Assembly (NCBI RefSeq): GCF_000512205.2
Contig: NZ_CP006644.1
Location: 1,240,001 to 1,304,000, forward strand
From: Sphingomonas sanxanigenens DSM 19645 = NX02
Lineage (GTDB): Bacteria; Pseudomonadota; Alphaproteobacteria; Sphingomonadales; Sphingomonadaceae
DNA: 64,000 bases
Direction: 5' to 3'
Part shown: positions 25,027 to 32,931 of the stretch, in pieces
How positions within the stretch are numbered: the first letter of the stretch is position 1
How the letters are laid out: every line of letters begins with the position of its first letter
Translations under genes and position numbers: made by a program
The notes under the pieces: generated by a model
The model's database searches: none
Seen by the model: the letters and a program-made list of their open reading frames with translations, nothing else
What the model was told of the DNA's origin: nothing

Positions 25027-26264
25027 GGGCGGGCGCCTTCGTCTGCATATCTCGCCAGCTCCATGCGGGCGAGCTGACGTTCGTGGACCTCGTCCGGCCC
25101 GTCGGTCAGACGAACGATACGGGTGTTGGCCCAAAGTTCGGCGAGACCGAAGTCGTCGCTGACACCGCCGCCGCCATGCGCCTGGATCGCGTCGTCTACG
25201 ATCTGCTGCGCCATTCTTGGCGCTGCGATCTTGATCATCGCGATCTCGGCGCGTGCCTCCTTGTTGCCCACCGTGTCCATCCGGTGCGCGGCCTTGAGGC
25301 AGAGGAGCCGCGCCATTTCGATCTCACACCGGGCACGCGCGATACGCTCCTCCCAAACCGAATGTTCGGCGATGGCCTTGCCGAATGTGCGGCGGGAGAG
25401 GAGGCGCCGGCACATTTTCTCCAGAGCGACCTCCATCGTGGCGATGTTGCGCATCGTGTGATGGATACGGCCCGGTCCAAGCCGACCTTGTGCGATTTCG
25501 AAGCCGCGTCCCTCGCCGAGCAGCATGTACTCGGCGGGCACACGAACATTTTCCAGCGCGACTTCGAAATGGCCGTGCGGCGCGTGGTCGTAGCCGAAGA
25601 CTGGCAGATGGCGGACGAGCGTGACGCCGGGCGTTGCTCGCGGAACGAGGATCATCGACTGCTGGCGGTAGGCCGCTGCCTCGGGATCGGTCTTGCCCAT
25701 GAGGATGAAGAAGTCGCAGCGCGGATGGCCAGCGCCAGACGACCACCATTTGCGGCCGTTGATGACGTAATCGCCGCCGTCGCGGCGGATTTCGGTCTGA
25801 ATGTTGCGGGCGTCCGATGAAGCGACCGCCGGCTCGGTCATCAAGAATGCGGAGCGCGTCTTGCCGTCGCGGAGCGGGACCATGAAGCGCTGCTTCTGCT
25901 CGGGCGTGCCGTAACGATGCAGGACTTCGAAATTACCGGTGTCGGGCGCCATGCAGTTGAAGACTTCGCTCGCGAACGAGATCCGGCCCATCAACTCGGC
26001 GATAGGCGCATATTCGACATTTGTGAGGCCGACACTGGTGAAGAAGGCATCGTCATGCTCCGATGGAGGCATGAACAGGTTCCATAAGCCCGCCGCTCGC
26101 GCCTTCTCCTTCAGTTCGTCGAAGACCGGGGGGATGGCGGCCCAGCGATCGATGCTGGCCGACTGGTCGTGGTAGACGGGCACGGCAGGAACGATATGCT
26201 CGTCCATGAAGGCGCGCACCCGCTCCATCCACTCCCTGGATCTTGTCGACTGGTCGAAGTCCAC
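25023..26264 (-). CDS. Acyl-CoA dehydrogenase (ACAD10/11-like), second module
   Basis: Acyl-CoA dehydrogenase of 413 aa: RSAFLMTEPAVASSDARNIQ (about residue 140), YVINGRKWWSSGAGHPRCDF, LLGEGRGFEIAQGRLGPGRIHH, and the C-terminal QAHGGGGVSDDFGLAELWAN followed by RIVRLTDGPDEVHERQLARM. The RKWWSSGA and GPDEVH motifs are typical of the ACAD11-like clade, with Asp-Gly-Pro in place of YEGT. The GTG at 26264 has AGGAG seven nt upstream and gives the family's normal N-terminus. It is the first gene of the minus operon whose promoter region (26265-26449) contains three operator copies, and it is coupled to the APH kinase by GTGA. Confidence 0.92.
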   Translation of the reverse strand: MDFDQSTRSREWMERVRAFMDEHIVPAVPVYHDQSASIDRWAAIPPVFDELKEKARAAGLWNLFMPPSEHDDAFFTSVGLTNVEYAPIAELMGRISFASEVFNCMAPDTGNFEVLHRYGTPEQKQRFMVPLRDGKTRSAFLMTEPAVASSDARNIQTEIRRDGGDYVINGRKWWSSGAGHPRCDFFILMGKTDPEAAAYRQQSMILVPRATPGVTLVRHLPVFGYDHAPHGHFEVALENVRVPAEYMLLGEGRGFEIAQGRLGPGRIHHTMRNIATMEVALEKMCRRLLSRRTFGKAIAEHSVWEERIARARCEIEMARLLCLKAAHRMDTVGNKEARAEIAMIKIAAPRMAQQIVDDAIQAHGGGGVSDDFGLAELWANTRIVRLTDGPDEVHERQLARMELARYADEGARP

Positions 26265-26323
26265 GCATCCACTCCTGATAGGTGGCCGGTTCCACGCCGG
26301 CACTGCTTGTCGTCTACATTCAC

Positions 26324-26338
26324 CCGACCGTACGGTCG
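26324..26338 (+). promoter_or_regulatory. 15-bp palindromic operator, site 5
   Basis: CCGACCGTACGGTCG, with CGACCGTACGGTCG a perfect 14-bp palindrome. It lies 60 to 74 bp upstream of the acyl-CoA dehydrogenase start at 26264, so it probably serves the minus-strand promoter. Confidence 0.72.
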
Positions 26339-26351
26339 AGAGTTTTCTAAT

Positions 26352-26366
26352 CGACCGACTGGTCGG
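26352..26366 (-). promoter_or_regulatory. 15-bp palindromic operator, site 6
   Basis: On the minus strand CCGACCAGTCGGTCG, an exact inverted copy of site 7. Central site of the three in the divergent promoter, 28 bp centre to centre from site 5. Confidence 0.72.
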
Positions 26367-26404
26367 CTGTCAAACTGGTCAGGGCTGAAATTTTAAGTTG
26401 ACGC

Positions 26405-26419
26405 CCGACCAGTCGGTCG
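26405..26419 (+). promoter_or_regulatory. 15-bp palindromic operator, site 7
   Basis: CCGACCAGTCGGTCG, identical to site 6 in opposite orientation, 53 bp away. It ends 30 bp before the ATG at 26450 and would cover the promoter of the plus-strand operon. Confidence 0.72.
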
Positions 26420-26449
26420 ATCAATTGTTCGGACGGGAGAGAGGATGCA

Positions 26450-27157
26450 ATGTCAACAAGTCCGCTCATGAATGTCGCCCTTTTGCGGGGGTACGCGCCG
26501 TACACGCTGGCCGGCCTCGCGGCTTTCCGCGCGGTAATCGAATCCGATGGGGCTGTGTCGGCGAAGCTGAAAGCGATGTTTGCCGCTGTCGCTGCGGTCG
26601 ATCGTCGTCACCTCGATCTGGCGCGGCGCGAGCTTGCGCGAGGGGGCGAGCTTGGCTTGACGCCCAAGGAAGCCACAGCTGGACTGATCGTGCTCACCAG
26701 CCTGCGCGGCGAAGCGGCCGCGCTGCATTTCGCCACCATCATCAGTGAGACGTTCGCTGATTCGAGCGGACCCGTCCCCCAGGAACTGCCGGTCGCGGCC
26801 GAGGGGGAGGCAGAGGCGAACTTCAAAGCCTATTGGGCCGGTAGCGTGCCGACGCCTCTGGCGCAGCTGATGCGGTTGGTGCCGAAGGCGGCCGACGCAT
26901 ATTATCTGATGCGGCGGGGCAGCATCGACGCCAACCCGCTGTCGCCCAAGCATGGCGAGTTGTTGCTGCTCACGATCCTTGCCGCCGGGTACAGCCCGAT
27001 GGCGGCAACGCACGTGCGCGGCGCGCGCAATGCGGGCGCTGTCGACGAGGAGATTGCCGAGGCGGTGCTCTGCGCCGTGCCGGCCGCCGGCATCGCCGCA
27101 TGGATGGCGGTGGGCGGCATGCTCGCGCCCCCGGAAGAGGGCGGCATTCCACGCTGA
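26450..27157 (+). CDS. Carboxymuconolactone decarboxylase-like (AhpD fold) protein, second copy
   Basis: Protein of 235 aa, homologous to the 9330-10019 product: GYAPYTLAGLAAFRAVIESD, KLKAMFAAVAAVDRRHLDLA, TAGLIVLTSLRGEAAALHFA, DAYYLMRRGSIDANPLSPKH, ELLLLTILAAGYSPMAATHV and EEIAEAVLCAVPAAGIAAWM. As in the first copy the CxxC of peroxidatic AhpD proteins is absent (GYSPMAATHV). It is the first gene of the plus operon 26450-32713 and divergent from the acyl-CoA dehydrogenase, mirroring the layout around 9.2 kb. Function unproven; the constant pairing suggests an enzymatic step of the pathway rather than stress defence. Confidence 0.8.
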   Translation: MSTSPLMNVALLRGYAPYTLAGLAAFRAVIESDGAVSAKLKAMFAAVAAVDRRHLDLARRELARGGELGLTPKEATAGLIVLTSLRGEAAALHFATIISETFADSSGPVPQELPVAAEGEAEANFKAYWAGSVPTPLAQLMRLVPKAADAYYLMRRGSIDANPLSPKHGELLLLTILAAGYSPMAATHVRGARNAGAVDEEIAEAVLCAVPAAGIAAWMAVGGMLAPPEEGGIPR

Positions 27158-27193
27158 AAATCAATCGTTCAAACGCTATCACCAAGGAGAGAT

Positions 27194-27994
27194 ATGATGG
27201 AACCCGAGAAGGACGTCATCCAATACGAAGTGGCCGACAACGGAATCTGCACGATCTGGCTCAATCGGCCACATGTGAAGAATTGTGTAAGCCCGCAACT
27301 TCTGCGTGATCTCGAAGCTGCGGTCGATAAGGCCGCCGAAGACAGCAAGGTACTGGCAGTGGTCTTCCGCGGTCGCGGCCGGACGTTTTGCGCCGGTGCC
27401 GACCTCGGCCAGCTCGTCGGCCCCGTCCTGCACGAGACCAGCACCTCGCTCCAGCTCGCGATCGACTCCGCGCGCACCTACGACAAGATCTACAACATGA
27501 AGAAGCCCACGATCGCCTGCGTCGAAGGCTATGCCGTCGCCGGCGGGTTCGAGCTCTTCATCTCGTGCGACTTCGGCATTGCCGCCGATGATGCCAAGAT
27601 CGGCGACTTCCACATCCGCCGCGCGCTGTTCGGCGGCGCGGGGCCGATCTATCGGCTGCCGCGCTACATCGGCATGCGCAAGGCCAAGGAACTGATGCTG
27701 ACCGGCAAACTGCTCACTGGCGAGGAGTGCGTCGAGTGGGGCCTGTGCAACGCGTCTGCCCCGACGGAGCAGCTCGAACAGCTGATCCAGGACTTCTGCG
27801 CGCCGCTGATCGACAAGAGCCCGTTTTGCATGTGGATGACGAAGATGGCGGTCAATCGCGGGCTCGATGCCGACACCAACTCGCTCATTACACTTGAAAC
27901 GATGACCTGCAACGTCGTCCATCACTCTGCGGATGCAAAGGAAGGCGTGGCGGCGTTTCTTGAGAAGCGCCAGCCCGTCTGGACCGGCAAATAG
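27194..27994 (+). CDS. Enoyl-CoA hydratase/isomerase family protein
   Basis: Crotonase-fold protein of 266 aa (one residue shorter if the second ATG at 27197, better spaced from AAGGAG, is used). Oxyanion-hole segments GRTFCAGADLGQL and EGYAVAGGFELFISCDFGIA are present with the first catalytic Glu (FEL). The second Glu of true hydratases (QPE) is not there: the matching stretch is KIGDFHIRRALFGGAGPIYR. It may therefore be an isomerase, hydrolase or specialised hydratase rather than a general enoyl-CoA hydratase. It belongs to the 26450-32713 operon. Confidence 0.88.
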   Translation: MMEPEKDVIQYEVADNGICTIWLNRPHVKNCVSPQLLRDLEAAVDKAAEDSKVLAVVFRGRGRTFCAGADLGQLVGPVLHETSTSLQLAIDSARTYDKIYNMKKPTIACVEGYAVAGGFELFISCDFGIAADDAKIGDFHIRRALFGGAGPIYRLPRYIGMRKAKELMLTGKLLTGEECVEWGLCNASAPTEQLEQLIQDFCAPLIDKSPFCMWMTKMAVNRGLDADTNSLITLETMTCNVVHHSADAKEGVAAFLEKRQPVWTGK

Positions 27995-27997
27995 GCC

Positions 27998-28336
27998 ATG
28001 GCGGTCAGCATGGTCGTCCTGGCGAGCCGCCCGCAGGACTGGACGCACGAGCAGTTCACCACCTGGTGGCGGGGGCCCCACGCCGACGCCGCCAGGATCC
28101 TGCCCGGCCTCATCGCCTATCGGCACGGCGCGGTGACGAAAGACTATGACAGTCCCGAGGTGCCGGGCTGGGACGGTCATGCAGTACTGACCTTTACCGA
28201 TCGTGCTGCGCTCGACACCGCGTTCGCTTCCTCCGAGTGGAAGGCGGCGACGGCGCAAACGAGGGGGATGGGCGGCCGGCGCATCATCCTGATCACCGAC
28301 GAGGTCGACTTGCTGGCAGGGACGCACGATGCCTGA
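27998..28336 (+). CDS. EthD-domain protein
   Basis: Small ferredoxin-like alpha/beta-barrel protein of 112 aa. The EthD landmark WTHEQFTTWWRGPHADAAR is clear, followed by GLIAYRHGAV and a C-terminal strand. EthD-fold proteins occur in degradation clusters for ethers, polyketides and aromatic compounds, some acting as cyclases, lactonases or decarboxylases, others of unknown role. It starts 3 bp after the crotonase stop and its end overlaps the SDR gene by 8 bp, so it is translationally embedded in the operon. Specific reaction unknown. Confidence 0.8.
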   Translation: MAVSMVVLASRPQDWTHEQFTTWWRGPHADAARILPGLIAYRHGAVTKDYDSPEVPGWDGHAVLTFTDRAALDTAFASSEWKAATAQTRGMGGRRIILITDEVDLLAGTHDA

Positions 28337-29123
28337 TATTGGCCCTGGCTTCGCCGCCGCGCAGTTCAGGCTCGATGGCAAGCGGGCACTGATCACGGGC
28401 GGGCGCGGCGCATTGGCCGAAGCCATGGCAGCCACGCTCGCTGATCTCGGCTGCGCGGTCGCGCTTGCGTCCCGCACCGAGGCGGACTGCGCCGAACTTG
28501 CAGCCAGTGTCTCGCGGCGGTTCCGCGTCCCGACCGTCGGGCTGAGTTGCAACATTGCCGACGAGGCCTCGGTTGAGGTGGCGGTAGCGCGGACCATTGA
28601 ACGGATCGGCGGGCTCGACATCCTGATCAACAATGCGGGTGCCTCCTGGTGGGGGTTGCCCCAGGACATCCCGTTGAAGGGATGGCAGAAAGTGATGGAT
28701 GTGAACGTGACGGGCACGTTCCTCGCCTGCCGGCATGCCGCGCGCCACATGATAGCGCAAGGCGGGGGCGCCATCGTCAACATCGCCTCTGTTGGCGCCT
28801 TCCTGTCCTATCAGCCCGAGGCGGGGCAGGTGGTGCCCTATACGACGAGCAAGGCCGCGATCGTTCATTTGACCAGCGACCTCGCCGCTCAATGGGCTGG
28901 TCACAACATTCGCGTAAATGCCATCGCTCCGGGCTCGATCGAGACCGGCATGACCGAGACGCTCGACCCCGCGATCCGGGAGAGGACGCGACTCGGCATC
29001 CTGATGCGTCGCTTCGGCAAACCCCAGGAGATTGGGGGTACGCTGGCGTTGCTGGCCTCTGACGCCGGCAGCTTCATCACCGGCCAGACGTTTCTCGTTG
29101 ATGGAGGGCAGTCCCTTGCCTGA
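28329..29123 (+). CDS. SDR-family oxidoreductase
   Basis: Classical SDR of 264 aa with LITGGRGALAEAMAATLADL (a variant glycine motif, GRGALAE rather than GxxxGxG), ILINNAGASWWGLPQDIPLK, NIASVGAFLSYQPEAGQVVP, YTTSKAAIVHL with YxxxK, and LLASDAGSFITGQTFLVDGG. The altered cofactor loop is seen in 3-oxoacyl-type and gluconate-type SDRs. It overlaps EthD by 8 bp and the ligase by 8 bp, so all three are coupled. Likely 3-hydroxyacyl-CoA or secondary alcohol dehydrogenase. Confidence 0.9.
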   Translation: MPDIGPGFAAAQFRLDGKRALITGGRGALAEAMAATLADLGCAVALASRTEADCAELAASVSRRFRVPTVGLSCNIADEASVEVAVARTIERIGGLDILINNAGASWWGLPQDIPLKGWQKVMDVNVTGTFLACRHAARHMIAQGGGAIVNIASVGAFLSYQPEAGQVVPYTTSKAAIVHLTSDLAAQWAGHNIRVNAIAPGSIETGMTETLDPAIRERTRLGILMRRFGKPQEIGGTLALLASDAGSFITGQTFLVDGGQSLA

Positions 29124-30642
29124 CGCTCTCGTGCCGCCCGCGATTGAGTGGGATCATGAAAGGCTCTGGCCGCAGTTCGAGCGACTGGCCCTCGCTGATC
29201 CGGCCGCGCTGGCGCTTGTCGATTGCGACGATCGGCAGTGGACTCGTGGAGAACTGCTGGGCCTCGCCCTCGAGATCGCAGCAGCGCTGAGCTCGGCGGG
29301 CGCGAGGCCGTACGCGCGCGTGCTCGTGACCGGGCACAAATCGCCGGCGTCGATCGCAACCGCGCTCGCTGTTTCGTCGTTGGAAGCGGTCTTCTGCCCC
29401 GTGTCGCCAAAGTTGGGTGCTGGCGATCTCGCCAAGCTGGAGTCCCTCCTGGGGCACGTGGCGAAAGTCACAGGCGCGGGTAGCGATTTGCCCGACATTC
29501 TGCCGGTCGCCGGGTCGGCGTCGACCGATGAACGGGACCGCCAAACGGTCCTCATCGGCTTCACCTCGGGCAGCACGGGCGTGCCGAAGGGGGTTATGCA
29601 CGGCGCGGGCGCCCTTAACTATGCCACGCGCGCCTGCGCCGCCATTGCGGGTTTGCAATCCGGCGACGCCATTCTCGGTATTGTGCCGCTGGACAGCGCG
29701 CCGGGCTTCACATTTACCGCCCATTTCGCCTTGTCGCTTGGGCACGCGCTGGTCTTGATGGATCCGTGGCTGCCGGCGGAGGCGCTGCGGCGAGCGGAGC
29801 GCTACCGTTGCGGCTGGGCGATTGCGGTGCCAACCCACCTGTTCACGATGGTCGAGGCCGCCCGGCAGGGTGAATGGAGCGGCCGGCTCCCGCTGCGCGC
29901 GATGGCTGTGGGCGGAAGCGCCATGACCGCCGAGTTGATCGCAGACGCGGACCGCCTGCTCGGCCTGAAGGCCTTGCGCATGTTCGGAATGTCCGAATGT
30001 ATGGGCCACGCCTCGACACACCCGCAACATCCGCTGGAGAGGCGACAGCATTACGACGGCATCCCTTTTCCCGGCACGGAAGACGAGGCTTTCGATGGCG
30101 AGTTGCGGCCTTTGCCGCGCGGGCAACGTGGACAGGCAGGCGTGCGCGGGCCGTCGCTCTTCCTTGGCTATGCCGAGGGGCTGGGCGCGGGGCAGGAGCG
30201 GATGACGCCGGACGGCTTTTATCTTACCGGCGACGAGATCATCCGTGACGATGAAGGCTTCGTCCGCGTGGTCGGGCGGATCAAGGATCAAATCATTCGC
30301 GGCGGCTTCAACATTGATCCTGCCGAGATCGAGGCGGCGCTGCTGCGCCACCCCGCCATCGCCGAGGCGGCGGTGGTGGCGGTGCCCGAGCGCAAGCTCG
30401 GCGAACAGGCGTGCGCCGTCTGCCGGATCCGGGCGGGCGAAGGGGCTGTCGATCTGAGCGCCTTGCTCGGTCACCTGGCTGCACAAGGTGTATCGCGCAA
30501 GAAGTGGCCAGAGCATCTGGTGCTGGTGGAGACCATGGCCGTAACTGCCACCGGCAAGCTCGACAAGAAAGCAATGGCAGTCATGGCCGCGGCGGAGCTT
30601 GCCCGACGGTCTGGTTCCTCCGCCCTTAGACAGGACGCCTGA
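29116..30642 (+). CDS. AMP-dependent acyl-CoA ligase
   Basis: ANL-superfamily ligase of about 508 aa that activates a carboxylic acid to its CoA thioester with ATP. The P-loop-like motif is GFTSGSTGVPKGVMHGAG (about residue 150), then MFGMSECMGHAST, the hinge YLTGDEIIRDDEGFVRVVGR, and IKDQIIRGGFNIDPAEIEAA; the C-terminal catalytic Lys is in TATGKLDKKAM. TTG at 29116 has GGAGGG seven nt upstream; an in-frame ATG at 29101 is the alternative. It is the entry enzyme for beta-oxidation in the operon. A short N-terminal domain suggests a modest substrate, but specificity cannot be read. Confidence 0.9.
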   Translation: MPDALVPPAIEWDHERLWPQFERLALADPAALALVDCDDRQWTRGELLGLALEIAAALSSAGARPYARVLVTGHKSPASIATALAVSSLEAVFCPVSPKLGAGDLAKLESLLGHVAKVTGAGSDLPDILPVAGSASTDERDRQTVLIGFTSGSTGVPKGVMHGAGALNYATRACAAIAGLQSGDAILGIVPLDSAPGFTFTAHFALSLGHALVLMDPWLPAEALRRAERYRCGWAIAVPTHLFTMVEAARQGEWSGRLPLRAMAVGGSAMTAELIADADRLLGLKALRMFGMSECMGHASTHPQHPLERRQHYDGIPFPGTEDEAFDGELRPLPRGQRGQAGVRGPSLFLGYAEGLGAGQERMTPDGFYLTGDEIIRDDEGFVRVVGRIKDQIIRGGFNIDPAEIEAALLRHPAIAEAAVVAVPERKLGEQACAVCRIRAGEGAVDLSALLGHLAAQGVSRKKWPEHLVLVETMAVTATGKLDKKAMAVMAAAELARRSGSSALRQDA

Positions 30643-30643
30643 C

Positions 30644-32713
30644 ATGACCCGCACCGCAACGAGCGCCTTCATGGCCGACGTGATGCTGATCACGCTCGAC
30701 AATCCGCCAGTGAACGCCCTTTCGAATGCTCTTCGGCGCGACCTGCATGAGGAACTGCAGCGCGCCTTCGAAGATGCGGCCGTGCGGGCGATCGTGCTGA
30801 TCTGCGCAGGGCGCACGTTCGTTGCGGGTGCCGACATCACGGAGTTCGGCCAACCCTGGCAGCGACCGTCGCTGCCGGATCTCTGCACATTTCTCGATGA
30901 TGCGCCCAAGCCGGTCATCGCCGCCATCCACGGGACGGCGCTGGGTGGAGGGTTCGAACTGGCGCTCGCGTGCCACTATCGCATCGCCGCGCTGAGCGCG
31001 AAGGTCGGCTTGCCCGAAGTGCACCTCGGCATCCTCCCCGGTGCGGGCGGCACCCAGCGCGTGCCCAGGATCGTCGGGGTCGAAGCCGCGCTCGAGATCA
31101 TCACGTCAGGGCGGCGGATCGGCGCCACCGAGGCCCTGTCACTTGGGCTGATCGACGCGGCCGTTGGCGATGCGATCCTCCGCGATGAGGCAATTGCCTT
31201 TGCAAAACGGGTGATCGCGGATGGTGGCGCCATGCCGCGTATTCGCGACCGGACAGTGACGGTAGAGGCGGCTCACGCCCGTTCGGATCTTTTCGCGAAT
31301 TTCCGCAAGGCCAATCCGCACCGGTTCAAGGGGTTCCTCGCGCCTGCCGCGATCGTCGAAGCGGTCGAAGCGGCAGTGACGCTCCCCTTCGACGACGGAC
31401 TGGCAACGGAGACGGCGTTGTTCGAGCGATTGGTCGCCAGTCCCGAGTCGGCCGCGCAGCGGCACGCGTTTTTTGCCGAACGGGAGGCGGCGCGCGTGCC
31501 CGACATAGGAGCAGATGCGGTGCCGATCGATATCTGCGCCGTCGGCGTTATCGGTGCCGGCACGATGGGCGGCGGCATCACCATGAACTTCCTCAACGCC
31601 GGCATTCCGGTGACGCTGGTTGAGATGACGCAGGAGGCGCTGGATCGCGGGATCGCCACCATCCGCCGAAACTATGAAGCGACCGCTGCCAAGGGACGCA
31701 TGACGACCCAGCATGTCGAGCAGCGGATGGCTCTGATCTCGCCCAGCCTGGATCTGGGGGCGCTCGTCGATGCCGATCTCCTGATCGAAGCGGTCTACGA
31801 AAGCATGGACGTGAAAAGGGATATCTTCGCAAGGCTCGACGGCATCGTGAAGCAGGGCGCGATTCTCGCCTCGAACACGTCGTTCCTCGATCTGAACCGC
31901 ATCGCCGCGGCGACCCGCCGGCCCGCCTGCGTGGTCGGCCTTCATTTCTTCTCGCCCGCCAATGTCATGCGGTTGCTGGAGGTGGTCCGGGGTTCAGCCA
32001 CATCGAAGACCGTGATTGCGACGGCGATGAAGCTTGCCAAACGGATTGGCAAGGTCGCGGTTCTGAGCGGCGTCTGCGACGGCTTTATCGCCAATCGCTT
32101 GCTCGCGCCGCGTGGCTATCAGGCCGAAGCGATGATGCTGGAAGGAACGCCGATTGCCGAAATCGATCGCGCGCTGGTCGGCTATGGTTTCGCAATGGGC
32201 CATTTCCAGATGATGGATCTGGTTGGTCTCGATGTGATCGGCCGAGACGCGGCGAAACGAACGGTGATGGGAGATCTCGTCGCTGCCGGCCGCTTGGGGC
32301 AGAAGCGCGGCGCCGGCTATTACGATTATGATGAAAAGAGGCGGCCCAGCCCGTCGGCCGTGACCGCGGCTCTCATTGCGGAAGTTGCTGCAGCCGGAGG
32401 GGTCGCGGGCGCCGCTACCCGTGGCGATGAAGCGCTGCTTGCGCGATTGCTCTACCCGGTCGTCAACGAAGGGGCGAAGATCCTGGACGAAGGCATCGCA
32501 CTGCGTGCCTCCGATATCGATATTGCCGCGGTGCTGGGCTATAATTGGCCCGTATATCGGGGCGGCCCGCTGTTCTGGGCGGATCAGGTGGGTCTTGGTC
32601 GTGTCGTTGCCGAGATGCGCGCGCTGGAAGCGGTGCATGGCGAAGTCTTCCGCCCGGCGCCTTTGCTGGTCCGCCTGGCAGACGAGGGCCGGGGCTTCGG
32701 CAGCCTAAGTTGA
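30644..32713 (+). CDS. Bifunctional enoyl-CoA hydratase / 3-hydroxyacyl-CoA dehydrogenase (FadB/FadJ-like)
   Basis: Fusion of 689 aa. N-terminal crotonase domain (about 1-190) with GRTFVAGADITEFG, GTALGGGFELALACHYRIAA and VGLPEVHLGILPGAGGTQRV, keeping both catalytic Glu; a linker; NAD-binding 3HCDH domain (about 290-470) with VGVIGAGTMGGGITMNFLNA and LHFFSPANVMRLLEVV; and two C-terminal 3HCDH helical domains (VCDGFIANRLLAPRG, GYNWPVYRGGPLFWADQVG). It hydrates enoyl-CoA and oxidises the 3-hydroxy product. ATG at 30644 is 1 nt after the ligase stop; last gene of the operon. Length and order resemble the peroxisomal-type multifunctional enzyme. Confidence 0.93.
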   Translation: MTRTATSAFMADVMLITLDNPPVNALSNALRRDLHEELQRAFEDAAVRAIVLICAGRTFVAGADITEFGQPWQRPSLPDLCTFLDDAPKPVIAAIHGTALGGGFELALACHYRIAALSAKVGLPEVHLGILPGAGGTQRVPRIVGVEAALEIITSGRRIGATEALSLGLIDAAVGDAILRDEAIAFAKRVIADGGAMPRIRDRTVTVEAAHARSDLFANFRKANPHRFKGFLAPAAIVEAVEAAVTLPFDDGLATETALFERLVASPESAAQRHAFFAEREAARVPDIGADAVPIDICAVGVIGAGTMGGGITMNFLNAGIPVTLVEMTQEALDRGIATIRRNYEATAAKGRMTTQHVEQRMALISPSLDLGALVDADLLIEAVYESMDVKRDIFARLDGIVKQGAILASNTSFLDLNRIAAATRRPACVVGLHFFSPANVMRLLEVVRGSATSKTVIATAMKLAKRIGKVAVLSGVCDGFIANRLLAPRGYQAEAMMLEGTPIAEIDRALVGYGFAMGHFQMMDLVGLDVIGRDAAKRTVMGDLVAAGRLGQKRGAGYYDYDEKRRPSPSAVTAALIAEVAAAGGVAGAATRGDEALLARLLYPVVNEGAKILDEGIALRASDIDIAAVLGYNWPVYRGGPLFWADQVGLGRVVAEMRALEAVHGEVFRPAPLLVRLADEGRGFGSLS

Positions 32714-32931
32714 CGGTCAATGCCTGCGTGCTCACGCACCGGCCCAAGGTTCGCCAACCGCCTGGCGCGGAGAAATGCCGGTGGATGGGAATTGAGGCGG
32801 CGCGCGGGTTACCATCAGCGATCAGTGCCGGTCCGTCTTCGACGCTGAAGGATGCAGGACACTGTGATGTCAGTCAGTCGACTTCCGTCTCACGCTTTCA
32901 CAATTAAGACGACCGAAGGGAAGCCGGCGGA

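Noticed and set aside
29077-30927. 616-codon minus-strand open frame opposite the AMP-ligase
   Set aside because: Shadow frame; the ligase on the other strand shows all ANL motifs and fits the operon.
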